From assembly GCA_963790575.1 (NCBI GenBank), contig CAWBPD010000005.1, positions 62,001 through 126,000 on the forward strand: 64,000 bases of DNA. The letters are read 5' to 3'. Positions 31,875 through 39,630 of this stretch are shown here, in pieces. A program made the translations under genes and the position numbers. The notes below the pieces were generated by a model. It worked only from the letters and a program-made list of their open reading frames with translations. It was not told the DNA's origin and made no database searches. The first letter of the stretch is position 1; each line of letters starts with the position of its first letter. The DNA comes from CAVTSA01 sp963790575 (GTDB lineage: Bacteria; Chloroflexota; Dormibacteria; Dormibacterales; Dormibacteraceae).

Positions 31875-33659
31875 GTGACCGCCTCAGAAGAGAGGGAACC
31901 GCCGGCGACCTCGGTCCACGGGGGTGAGCAGCGGGAGCGCGAGGAGCTCCACGAGATCTGGGAAGAGGCGGAAACACTCGCGGATCACTTTCGGGAGAGC
32001 CTGATCTCGCTGCGCGACATGGATCTCTGGCCGCGCCGGGCCTCGGTGCTGGCGATGGCGGCGATCGTGGTCGCGGCCCTCCTGCTCGCGACGCGCGAAC
32101 TCCCGGGGCCGGAGGTTCGGGCGGGGAGCGGGACCATCCCGCTGGCGCAGCTGGTCGGCTGCGCCGTCCTCTCGACGCTGGGCTGGAGCTACCTCCTGGC
32201 GGGCGTGATCCACGCGCACTGGGCGCTGCGTCTTCCCGTCTTGATCCTCTACACGCTGATGGGCCTGATCTTCGTGCTCCAGGGAGTGACAGAGGTGGGG
32301 GCCGACGCCGTCGGTCTCTGGTTCCTCGCGACCCGGGCGCGCCATGCGCTGACCCCGCACCAGTACCTGGTGGTGGCCCGGCTCCTCGCGACCGATCTGC
32401 CGCTGGACCTGCTCGCGGTGGTGGGACTGTGCGTGCTGGCGGGACTCTGGGTGGTGGTGCTGGGGCGCCGCCGGACCGACGATGTTCCGCGGCTGACGCT
32501 CGGCACCCTGATCGGCTGCGCGGCCGCCACCGGATCGCTGTACGCGGTGGCGTCGATCGCCTCGGCGTTGGGGGGTCTCTTTCCGATCGGCGACGTCCTG
32601 AGTTTGCAGTTCGTGACGCTGGGCGTGCTCGTCCTCCCGATCGTGCTGTTCGTGACCGCGAGCGACTTCGCCGAGTGGGCCGAGGTGGTGGCGGGAAAGG
32701 CCGTCGCCAGCGCGCGCGGCTTGCACCGCGCCGTGCTGCCGGTGGTGGCGATCGCCTCCGCCCTGGTGGTCCTCGCCGACTCCGTCCGCGTCGCCAGGGG
32801 CGTAGGACCGCTGGCCGGCCTTTTGGTGCCGACGGTGGTCCTGGGGGCCGTGGTGCTGACGCTGGCCCGCCTGCTTCTGAGTCGGGCCCGGCGCCTCCGG
32901 GTCCCGCTGCCCGGTCTCCTGGTGGTGGGGGCCGCCGGGTTCCTCTTCTCCATCACCGGACCCTTCCGCGGCATCGCGCTCCTCACCTGGACCGCGCTGC
33001 TGCTCGCGGCCGCCGTCACCTGGGTCGTGGTGGGCCGTCTCCACCCCCGGGTCGCGGTGACGGCACTGCTCTTCGCCCTGGTCCTGCTGGTCGCATCCCT
33101 CGACGATTGGCACTGGGCCGGCGGCACCCTTCTGGCCCCAGAGCAGCTGCGCACCGGCGGCGCGCTGCTCTGCCTCGGCGGCACACTCTTCGCGCTCGCG
33201 CGCTACCGCCTGCACCCGCGTGGCGGGCAGCTGATCCGGCTGCTGGTGGTCCTCCTCCTCGGGCTGCAGGTCCTCAACTGGCTGTCGGATCTGTTCCACG
33301 CGACCTCCGGTCTGGAGCTGGCCCCGCTGCAGGCTTCCGTCATGCTGGCCGGCCTGCTCTGGGACGTGGTCACCTCCGGGGAGGCCGTCACCAACGTGCG
33401 GGGGCGGCGGGTCCCGCACCACTCCCGGGTGCTGGTCTACTTCGGGTACGAGATCCTGGCCGCCGCCGCGATCGTCTGGTTCTACGCGAGCAGCGTGAGC
33501 GCCAGCCTGCGGGACACCGACCTGTGGGTCGTGAACGGCATCCAGCTGCTGGGGGCCCCGCTGTTGATCGTGTTCTTCAGCCTCGGCCTCACGTCCTGGC
33601 TGCGCGCCCGCCCGGCGGCGCGGCCGGAGCCGGCGGTGAGGGCACTGACCGGGAGCTGA
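31875..33659 (+). CDS. Large polytopic membrane protein of unknown function
   Basis: This 594-residue protein has a charged N-terminus (residues 1-50, REREELHEIWEEAETLADHF, probably helical) followed by about 14 hydrophobic segments and no large soluble loop. No transport or enzyme motif is visible to me. It follows gatD by 15 bp on the same strand, so it may share the ispE-murT-gatD transcript. A cell-envelope role would be a guess. GTG 31875 is the start, with AAGGG in front but no clear Shine-Dalgarno site. Confidence 0.65.
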   Translation: MTASEEREPPATSVHGGEQREREELHEIWEEAETLADHFRESLISLRDMDLWPRRASVLAMAAIVVAALLLATRELPGPEVRAGSGTIPLAQLVGCAVLSTLGWSYLLAGVIHAHWALRLPVLILYTLMGLIFVLQGVTEVGADAVGLWFLATRARHALTPHQYLVVARLLATDLPLDLLAVVGLCVLAGLWVVVLGRRRTDDVPRLTLGTLIGCAAATGSLYAVASIASALGGLFPIGDVLSLQFVTLGVLVLPIVLFVTASDFAEWAEVVAGKAVASARGLHRAVLPVVAIASALVVLADSVRVARGVGPLAGLLVPTVVLGAVVLTLARLLLSRARRLRVPLPGLLVVGAAGFLFSITGPFRGIALLTWTALLLAAAVTWVVVGRLHPRVAVTALLFALVLLVASLDDWHWAGGTLLAPEQLRTGGALLCLGGTLFALARYRLHPRGGQLIRLLVVLLLGLQVLNWLSDLFHATSGLELAPLQASVMLAGLLWDVVTSGEAVTNVRGRRVPHHSRVLVYFGYEILAAAAIVWFYASSVSASLRDTDLWVVNGIQLLGAPLLIVFFSLGLTSWLRARPAARPEPAVRALTGS

Positions 33660-33685
33660 CCGCGCGCCGCGCCTATTCTCTCGGG

Positions 33686-35032
33686 ATGATCGAAACCGGG
33701 CTCGCCAGGCGGTCGCTCGAGAAAGCGGAGATCGAGCGCCTGCAGCATGACTTCCTCGCCAACCCCGCCTACCGGCTGACCCAGAACGCGCTCACCCGCG
33801 TGCCGGTGGAGGACGTGGCGCTCGACCGCCGGATCGTGAACGCCTCCGATCCCACCACCTCCACCCGTCTCGACGACTGGAAGGTGACCGACCAGGCGCG
33901 CAGCGGGCGCTGCTGGCTGTTCGCGGGCCTGAACCTCCTGCGTACCGACGTGATGCGTCGCTGCCGGCTCAAGGACTTCGAGTTCTCCCAGAACCACACC
34001 ATGTTCTGGGACAAGTTGGAGCGCGCCAACTACTTCCTGGAAGCGATCATGGAGACCGCCGACCGCGACCTCGACGACCGCACCGTCGCCTACCTACTGG
34101 ACAATGTGGCGGGAGACGGCGGGCAGTGGAACATGTTCGTCGCCATCGTCCGCAAGCACGGGCTGGTGCCCCAGAGGTTCATGCCCGAGACCGAGAGCTC
34201 GAAGAGCACGCGCCCCATGAACGCCAACCTCCGGACCGTCCTGCGCCGCGCCGCGGGCCGGCTGCGCGAGGTGGCGCGCACCAGCCCGGAGCAGGCCCTG
34301 ACCGAGAAGGCCGAGGTGCTGCGAAGCGTCCACCGGATGCTCTCCGTCCACCTGGGCAGCCCGCCCGAGAGCTTTCTCTGGCAGTGGCACGATCGGGACC
34401 GCGAGTTCCACCGCGACGGTGTGCTGACCCCGGTCGAGTTCGCCGAACGCTACATCGAGGTGCCGCTCGACGAGTACGCGTGCCTGGTCAACGACCCCCG
34501 TCCCACCAGCCGGCCCGGGCGCACCTACACGGTGGAGTACCTGGGCAACGTGGTCGAGGCGCCGCTGGTCACCTATCTCAACGTGGGGATGGACATGATG
34601 AAGGAGGCGGCGCAGACCCTCCTCCAGGACGGCCGCCCGGTCTGGTTCGGGTGCGACGTGGGAAAGATGCGCAGCGACACCTTCGGGCTCTGGGACGCGC
34701 GCCTGCTCGATTTGCCCGCGGTCTACGACACCTCGTTCCAGCTCTCGAAGGCGGACCGGCTCCTGCTCCACGAGTCGGCGATGACGCACGCGATGCTCTT
34801 CACGGGTGTGGACCTGGTGGACGGGCGCCCCCGCAGCTGGCGGGTGGAGAACAGCTGGGGCACCAAGCGCGGACGCGACGGCTTCTACACCATGAACGAC
34901 TCCTGGTTCGACGAGTTCGTGTACGAGGTCGCGGCGCCGCGGTCGCTGCTCTCGCCCGAGCTGCAGGCGGCGCTGGCCGAGCCGCCGATCGTGCTGCCCG
35001 CGTGGGACCCGATGGGGGCGCTCGCCGGTTAA
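33686..35032 (+). CDS. pepC: C1B cysteine peptidase (aminopeptidase C / bleomycin hydrolase type)
   Basis: The 448-residue protein has the three catalytic regions of PepC: Cys in DQARSGRCWLFAGLNLLR, His in ESAMTHAMLFTGVD and Asn in WRVENSWGTKRG, with the expected hexamer-type insertions between (NYFLEAIMET, GDGGQWNMFVAIVRKHG). Members trim N-terminal residues from peptides in the cytosol. ATG 33686 has TATTCT 6 nt upstream, the leaderless pattern; the open frame upstream is a shadow of the previous gene. A family-C half hairpin lies 4 bp after the stop. Confidence 0.9.
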   Translation: MIETGLARRSLEKAEIERLQHDFLANPAYRLTQNALTRVPVEDVALDRRIVNASDPTTSTRLDDWKVTDQARSGRCWLFAGLNLLRTDVMRRCRLKDFEFSQNHTMFWDKLERANYFLEAIMETADRDLDDRTVAYLLDNVAGDGGQWNMFVAIVRKHGLVPQRFMPETESSKSTRPMNANLRTVLRRAAGRLREVARTSPEQALTEKAEVLRSVHRMLSVHLGSPPESFLWQWHDRDREFHRDGVLTPVEFAERYIEVPLDEYACLVNDPRPTSRPGRTYTVEYLGNVVEAPLVTYLNVGMDMMKEAAQTLLQDGRPVWFGCDVGKMRSDTFGLWDARLLDLPAVYDTSFQLSKADRLLLHESAMTHAMLFTGVDLVDGRPRSWRVENSWGTKRGRDGFYTMNDSWFDEFVYEVAAPRSLLSPELQAALAEPPIVLPAWDPMGALAG

Positions 35033-35035
35033 GGT

Positions 35036-35048
35036 CCGAGTGTCCGCA
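35036..35048 (+). repeat. Left half of a split family-C hairpin
   Basis: CCGAGTGTCCGCA, followed by GTAGGCGCTTACGG, resembles the left arm and core of the intact hairpin at 60562. Its exact inverted copy is at 37027-37039, nearly 2 kb away, with the 554-residue gene between. Confidence 0.75.
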
Positions 35049-35085
35049 GTAGGCGCTTACGGAATTCCGATCCACAAAACGTTGT

Positions 35086-36750
35086 CTATGCGGCAACGGC
35101 GTGCGAGGTGCTGAGCCCGAGATGCCCGAAGAGGTGCTGCATGTCGATACGGATGCGTTCGTAGTCGCGGTCGACGGCGGTCCAGGCAGCGGGCCTACAG
35201 CCGCGGGCCGGGCTGCGGAGGCCAGCCAGGATGGGCGCGATGACGTGGTCGCGCAGGGCGAGGACTCCGGCGATGGTCCGCGCAGCTTGCGGAGGGACTT
35301 GATACCGGTGGGTGCGCGCCGGCATCTCGATCAGCTGCTTGGTGCGAAGCTTGCGTAGGTCGTAGGCAGCCTGCCGGAGGGTGTAGTCGGTGTCGCCTTG
35401 GCCGGTCATCTGATGGACCTTGGCCGCGAAGTCGGCGGCGGTGAACCCTCTTGGGGCGACGGTCAAGGCGAGGACTGCCGAGAAGGCGTTGCGAGCCCGT
35501 TGCGTATTGAGGTCGATGCCTCCGACTCGTGTCGTCCCGCTCCGCGAGGGGCGAGGCAGATCCTCCAAGACCCCATCCGGGAGGAAGCCGATGTCGACGC
35601 AGTCGAGCATGGTGCAGAAGCGTTCGGCCATCCCGGCCAGCCTGGCCACGATCTCACCGAACCTCTCCAGCACGCGGCCGCAGTTCAGCTCCCGGGTGTT
35701 GTGCACGATCGCCTCGAAGCGCAGCACGTGTTCGCCTTTGGTGTACGCCTTGAGCGTCAAGCGCCCGAAGTGGAGCTTGAAGATGGTGAGGTCGTACGCA
35801 GGTGTCTCGATCACGGCTGCCAGTCGCGGAGGTCCTCCTGTTCGATCTCGGTGGGGCCGAGTTTTGGCCCCAAAGAGGTGCCGTAGCCTGGGCACGTCCA
35901 GGCGTGAGCGAGTGCGGTCGACGACGGCGCCAAAGAGCTCCTCCATCCGCGCCCCGTTGCGAAACAGGAGGTTGCGACTGTACTCGACCTGATAGACCGA
36001 GTAGTTGTAGAGGAAGCGAGTGCGTTTCTGCTCCTCGAGGTCGAGCCCGAAACACAGGCAGGCGGAGTAGATCCAGCGATCACAGGCCTGGCTCATTCGC
36101 CCTACAGCCGCAGGTTGCGACAAGGTGTCTGCGATCTGAGCCAGACCCTGAGGAGAGGTTACGGCAGTGAAGCAGTTGCCCTCCTTGATGAAGTCGATGC
36201 CGGCGGAGCGGGCAGCGCAAGCGACGTATTCATGCCCGTTGAGCATCACTTGGGCATCAAACGGAGGGTGACCCGACATCTTGATGGTGAGGTGGCCCCA
36301 GCTCGGATCCATGATGTGGAAGGAGTAGTGGTTGACGTACTCGAGCTTGGTCTCCAGGTTGACGATCGAGCCGCTCGCCGACCGCTTCACCTTCCAGACC
36401 GGCGCCGGTGCCCTCGCGACCAGGATCAGGAACACGCCCGTGCCGACGGCGTGGGTGGCCAGGTAGTCCTCGGCGATCCGGTGCTTGCGTTCCCCCCGGC
36501 CGCAGTCGATGAGCGGGATCCCGTTGGCGCTGGCGGCAGCTCGGACCCGGCGCGAGAAGCGGCCCGCCATGCGCATCAGGTGGGTGGCGTCGAGGTCCTG
36601 GTCGGAGCCGTTGTGGAGTTGCCGCCACCAGACCCGGAAGCCGCCCGGGTTGTGTCCCAGCGGGTAGTAGGCGTTGAGCACGATGCGATCCACGCAGTCA
36701 TAGGCGCCCTGCAGGAGGTCTGCGTAGCGGTCTCTGAAGGAGTCGGTCAC
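35086..36750 (-). CDS. Unknown protein of a widespread, often multicopy family; probable mobile-element passenger
   Basis: The 554-residue protein reads SFRDRYADLLQGAYDCVDRI near the start, then FHIMDPSWGHLTIKMSGHPP, VMLNGHEYVACAARSAGIDF and YSVYQVEYSRNLLFRNG, and KLHFGRLTLKAYTKGEHVLR further on. The DP-G-----PF---NGHEW-A order matches a family of repeated hypothetical proteins I recall from soil bacterial genomes, which has no assigned function; I know of no DDE or Tyr/Ser recombinase motif in it. GTG 36750 has TACGGT 6 nt upstream. Inverted GTGTCCGCA sequences flank the locus. The family assignment is from memory of the pattern. Confidence 0.7.
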   Translation of the reverse strand: MTDSFRDRYADLLQGAYDCVDRIVLNAYYPLGHNPGGFRVWWRQLHNGSDQDLDATHLMRMAGRFSRRVRAAASANGIPLIDCGRGERKHRIAEDYLATHAVGTGVFLILVARAPAPVWKVKRSASGSIVNLETKLEYVNHYSFHIMDPSWGHLTIKMSGHPPFDAQVMLNGHEYVACAARSAGIDFIKEGNCFTAVTSPQGLAQIADTLSQPAAVGRMSQACDRWIYSACLCFGLDLEEQKRTRFLYNYSVYQVEYSRNLLFRNGARMEELFGAVVDRTRSRLDVPRLRHLFGAKTRPHRDRTGGPPRLAAVIETPAYDLTIFKLHFGRLTLKAYTKGEHVLRFEAIVHNTRELNCGRVLERFGEIVARLAGMAERFCTMLDCVDIGFLPDGVLEDLPRPSRSGTTRVGGIDLNTQRARNAFSAVLALTVAPRGFTAADFAAKVHQMTGQGDTDYTLRQAAYDLRKLRTKQLIEMPARTHRYQVPPQAARTIAGVLALRDHVIAPILAGLRSPARGCRPAAWTAVDRDYERIRIDMQHLFGHLGLSTSHAVAA

Positions 36751-36963
36751 CCGAGAACCGTAATCGAGGCATTGGGTGCAGGCGGAGGGGGTCAAGGCCG
36801 CGAAGCGCCCGAAGGGTTCAGCCTTGACGCCCGGTGCAATGCCACCCAGGCTCTTTCCCCCAGGGGGCGCGACTGCGCCCCCATGGCCCGAATTTGCCCG
36901 ATACGGCACCACCACCGGCCGTGCCCACCACCACCGGCTTCACCTCAGCTGCCCGAAGGGCCA

Positions 36964-36991
36964 CCGATTCCGAGCGAAGTCTCGGAATCGG
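36964..36991. repeat. Short hairpin in the 311-bp gap upstream of the 554-residue gene
   Basis: CCGATTCCGAG, loop CGAAGT, CTCGGAATCGG: a perfect 11-bp stem. The rest of 36751-37061 holds no gene I can support; it contains Pro/Ala-coding-like shadow frames, the upstream region of the 554-residue gene and, at its end, the right half hairpin. Confidence 0.6.
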
Positions 36992-37026
36992 AGTAGGACC
37001 TTTCGCGTCGAGTTTTAGGGTCCCAG

Positions 37027-37039
37027 TGCGGACACTCGG
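37027..37039 (+). repeat. Right half of a split family-C hairpin
   Basis: TGCGGACACTCGG is the exact inverted complement of 35036-35048. It lies 23 bp past the expected end of the luciferase-like gene. Confidence 0.75.
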
Positions 37040-37061
37040 CCCGTCTGGTGACCGGCGGCGA

Positions 37062-38029
37062 TCAGCGCAGCGCGGGCAGCACGTGGCGTGCCAGCAGCTC
37101 CGCGCCCACCTCCGGTCCTCCAGTCCGAGCGGGGGCCCGAAGTCGATCCGGTGGGCGCCGGCCGCGAGCAGACGCGCGCTGTGCTCGGCCACCTGGGCCG
37201 GCGTTCCGGCCAGGGCGAACGCGTCCAGCAGGTCGTCGTCGAGCAGCGCCCCGGCCCCCTCGGCATCCCCGCGTCGCAGCGCCTCTCGCAGCCTGCCCAG
37301 CAGCTCCGGGTCCACCTGGAGCGTGGGATCCAGGCTGCCGACGACGTCGACGTAGACCGCGGCCCCCGAGCGCGCCCGGGCCCGGGCCGCGCCGCCGTCG
37401 TGATCGACCACCGTCACCGCTCCGGTCACGACGTGGGTGGCAGTCGTGCCCAGGCGCTCGCGCGCCAGCGCCACCACCCGTGGGTTGGCGGTGCCGCCGA
37501 TCTTAAGCTCGGCCGCGATCTCGGCGGCCAGGCTGGTGACGCGCGGCCCCCAGCCGCCGAGGAGCAGCGGCACCGCCCGCCGCCGGCGCGGGTAGAGCAG
37601 CCGCACCCCGGGCTCCAGGGTGAAGGCGCGCCCGGCGTAGCCGCCATCGTCTCCCGCGAGCAGGCGGGTCACGATCGCCGCCGCGTCCCTGAGCGCCGTC
37701 AGCGGCCGCTCCTGGACGATGCCGATCCGCTCCAGCCAGGCGCCGCGCGCCAGTCCCAGGTAGGCCCGCCCGTCACTGGCCAGGTCCAGGGCCGCGATCT
37801 GGCCCGCGATCTCCACCGGGTGGGTGACGAACGGGTTGAGGCACGCCGGTCCCAGTCGCAGCCGCCGCGTGGCTCCGGCGGCCGCCAGCAGCACCGGGAT
37901 CGGAGGCTCGTAGCCGAGATCTCCGAAGACGCTCAGGACCTCGAAGCCGAGGTGCTCGACCCGGGCCGCGAAGGAGGCCCACCAAGCCGGAGCGCCGGTG
38001 CCGGTGAGCCCGATGCCGAATTCGCTCAC
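37062..38029 (-). CDS. Luciferase-like (F420/FMN) oxidoreductase with a 3'-end frameshift
   Basis: This LLM-class protein has FGIGLTGTGAPAWWASFAAR at the N-terminus, RLRLGPACLNPFVTHPVEIA, then DLASDGRAYLGLARGAWLE and LLLGGWGPRVTSLAAEIAAE. All fit the F420-dependent tetrahydromethanopterin-reductase-like group. The usual C-terminus ELLARHVLPALR with stop at 37062 is in a different frame from the rest. A one-base change near 37118 shifts the annotated frame into non-homologous sequence that runs on to 36818. ATG 38029 overlaps the stop of the TIGR04076 gene (ATGA). The shift may be real decay beside the repeat, or an assembly error. Confidence 0.75.
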
Positions 38030-38346
38030 GTCACCTCTTGGCGGCGGACGAGCCGGGAGCCCAGCCGCTGGATACGCATCACGAGACCCTCGTCAGGGTC
38101 GGGGCAACAGACCAGGGAATCGGTTTCCAACCAGTCGCTCGCGGCCAGCCGGCGCTGCTTGGCGGGGAGCAGAGGCAGCACCGAGGCCAGCGCGTAGACA
38201 CAGAAATGGCGGCCCGGCGGCAGCACCAGGTGACTCGACTCGACGACGTCGAAGTAGTCCCCGACCCGCAGCCCGCAGACGGAGCGGCCTTTGATCTCAA
38301 CCACGGTGACCCGGAGATCGAACAGCTCGGCTCCGCCCTCCTCCAT
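38026..38346 (-). CDS. TIGR04076 family protein
   Basis: The 106-residue protein reads LRVTVVEIKGRSVCGLRVGD, then SSHLVLPPGRHFCVYALASV and CCPDPDEGLVMRIQRL. This order (VEI-G-C--G---GD, P-G-CVYAL, CPDP) is the TIGR04076 pattern, function unknown. Its ATG (38346) faces the GTG of the amidohydrolase with only 10 bp between. It is co-translated with the luciferase-like gene, so they probably act together on an unknown substrate. Confidence 0.75.
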   Translation of the reverse strand: MEEGGAELFDLRVTVVEIKGRSVCGLRVGDYFDVVESSHLVLPPGRHFCVYALASVLPLLPAKQRRLAASDWLETDSLVCCPDPDEGLVMRIQRLGSRLVRRQEVT

Positions 38347-38359
38347 AGTTGCCAGTGTG
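38344..38359. promoter_or_regulatory. Face-to-face leaderless starts: each -10 box contains the other gene's start codon
   Basis: The 16 bp CATAGTTGCCAGTGTG hold both signals. Plus strand: CATAGT, 7 nt, GTG 38357. Minus strand: CACACT, 7 nt, ATG 38346. The CAT of CATAGT is the complement of the minus-strand ATG, and the CAC of CACACT is the complement of the plus-strand GTG. No clear -35 element is seen on either side. Confidence 0.6.
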
Positions 38360-39562
38360 AACGCGGTCATCGCCGGCGCGCATGTCTTCGACGGAGAGGC
38401 TGACCGGCCACGCCTGAACCAGGCGGTCTGGGTCCGCGGGGGCCGGATCGCCGCCGTGGGCGTCGCCGACGACGTCTTGCGGGACGCGGCAGGCGCCACC
38501 GTCCTGGACGGCACCGGCGCGACGCTCTTGCCCGGGTTGATCAACATGCACGTGCACCTCGACCTGTCGCTGCCCGGCGACCTGGAGGCGATCGCGCGCC
38601 TGAACTCGGCCGAGCGGGCGCTCCACATGGCGGGCGAGGCAAGAGCGACGCTGCGCGCGGGCGTCACCACCGCGCGCCTGGTCGGCAGCGGCGCGCACGT
38701 CGACCTGGCTCTCAAGCGGGCGGTCGAGCGGGGCCAGGTGGAAGGTCCCCGGATCTACACCGCGGGCCAGCTCCTGTGCTGCACCGGTGGCCATGGCTGG
38801 AGCGAGGGACGAGAGGCCGACGGAGCCGCCGGCTTTGCAGAGGCGGTGCGGGAGCAGATCCGGGCGGGGGCGGACCTCATCAAGGTCGCGATCTCAGGCG
38901 GCATGGCGGGCGAGCATGAGACCCAGGCCACCCCACAGCTGCGCGACGACGAGTTGGAGGCGGTCCTGGAGGTGAGCCACGCCTGGGGCCGCAAGGTGAC
39001 CGCCCACGCGGGGCCGGCCGGTCCCATCGAGCACGCGGTGCGGATGGGGCTGGACGGGGTCGAGCACGGGTACCAGCTGACCGACCAGACATGCCGGCTC
39101 CTGGTCGAGCACGGCGTCACGTATGTCCCCACCATCGTGGTCACCCGCTGCCGGGAATTCTTCGACCGCCACCACGTGCCCTCCTGGATGCGCGAGCGCG
39201 CGCTGAGCGCCGGCCCCCGGCACTGGGAGAGCCTGCGCACGGCCATCCGCCACGGCGTTGCGATCGCGATGGGGAGCGACATGCCGCCGGCGGCCGACTT
39301 CGATGGCACCTCGGCGACGGTGAGGGAGATGGAGTTCATGGAGGAGGCGGGCATGACGCCGGCCCAGGTGCTGCGCGCCGCCACGTCGGTACCGGCGGCC
39401 TGGCTGGGCCTCGGGGATCGGTTGGGGCGGGTGCGCGAGGGCTTCCTGGCCGACCTCCTGCTGGTGGGCGGCGATCCGCTGCGCTCGGTGTCCGCGCTCC
39501 GCGACCTGCGCCTGGTGATCCAACAGGGCGAGGTCCGGTTCGACCGGTCGGCCACCGCATGA
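38357..39562 (+). CDS. Imidazolonepropionase-like amidohydrolase / prolidase-type
   Basis: The 401-residue protein has NMHVHLDLS (metal HxH), the Lys in ADLIKVAISGGMAG, TAHAGPAGPIEHAVRMGLDG VEHGYQL and the Asp in IAMGSDMPPAAD. This set is typical of the amidohydrolase branch that includes Xaa-Pro dipeptidase-like Sgx enzymes and imidazolonepropionase relatives. The substrate is unknown. GTG 38357 has CATAGT 7 nt upstream. Its divergent neighbours (TIGR04076 and luciferase-like) suggest a small catabolic locus. Confidence 0.82.
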   Translation: MNAVIAGAHVFDGEADRPRLNQAVWVRGGRIAAVGVADDVLRDAAGATVLDGTGATLLPGLINMHVHLDLSLPGDLEAIARLNSAERALHMAGEARATLRAGVTTARLVGSGAHVDLALKRAVERGQVEGPRIYTAGQLLCCTGGHGWSEGREADGAAGFAEAVREQIRAGADLIKVAISGGMAGEHETQATPQLRDDELEAVLEVSHAWGRKVTAHAGPAGPIEHAVRMGLDGVEHGYQLTDQTCRLLVEHGVTYVPTIVVTRCREFFDRHHVPSWMRERALSAGPRHWESLRTAIRHGVAIAMGSDMPPAADFDGTSATVREMEFMEEAGMTPAQVLRAATSVPAAWLGLGDRLGRVREGFLADLLLVGGDPLRSVSALRDLRLVIQQGEVRFDRSATA

Positions 39563-39568
39563 CCGCCG

Positions 39569-39622
39569 TTTCTCCACACTCCGGCCCTACGCGGGAGTCG
39601 GTAGGCCCGGAATGTAGAGAAA
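39569..39622. repeat. Family-C-related hairpin with different outer arms
   Basis: Arms of 22 bp (39569-39590 and 39601-39622) pair at 19 positions around a 10-nt loop. The inner part ACTCCGGCCCTAC..GTAGGCCCGGAAT matches the core of the hairpin at 60562. The outer part is TTTCTC..GAGAAA instead of GAGTGTCCGC..GCGGACACTC. It lies between convergent genes and probably stops transcription from both. Confidence 0.75.
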
Positions 39623-39630
39623 GGTTCGCC

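Noticed and set aside
31884..33422. 512-codon minus-strand frame
   Set aside because: It mirrors the polytopic membrane protein; composition is Gln/His/Arg-rich without domains.
36818..37061. C-terminal extension of the luciferase-like protein
   Set aside because: It lies beyond the frameshift and in repeat-associated DNA; the true conserved end is in another frame stopping at 37062.
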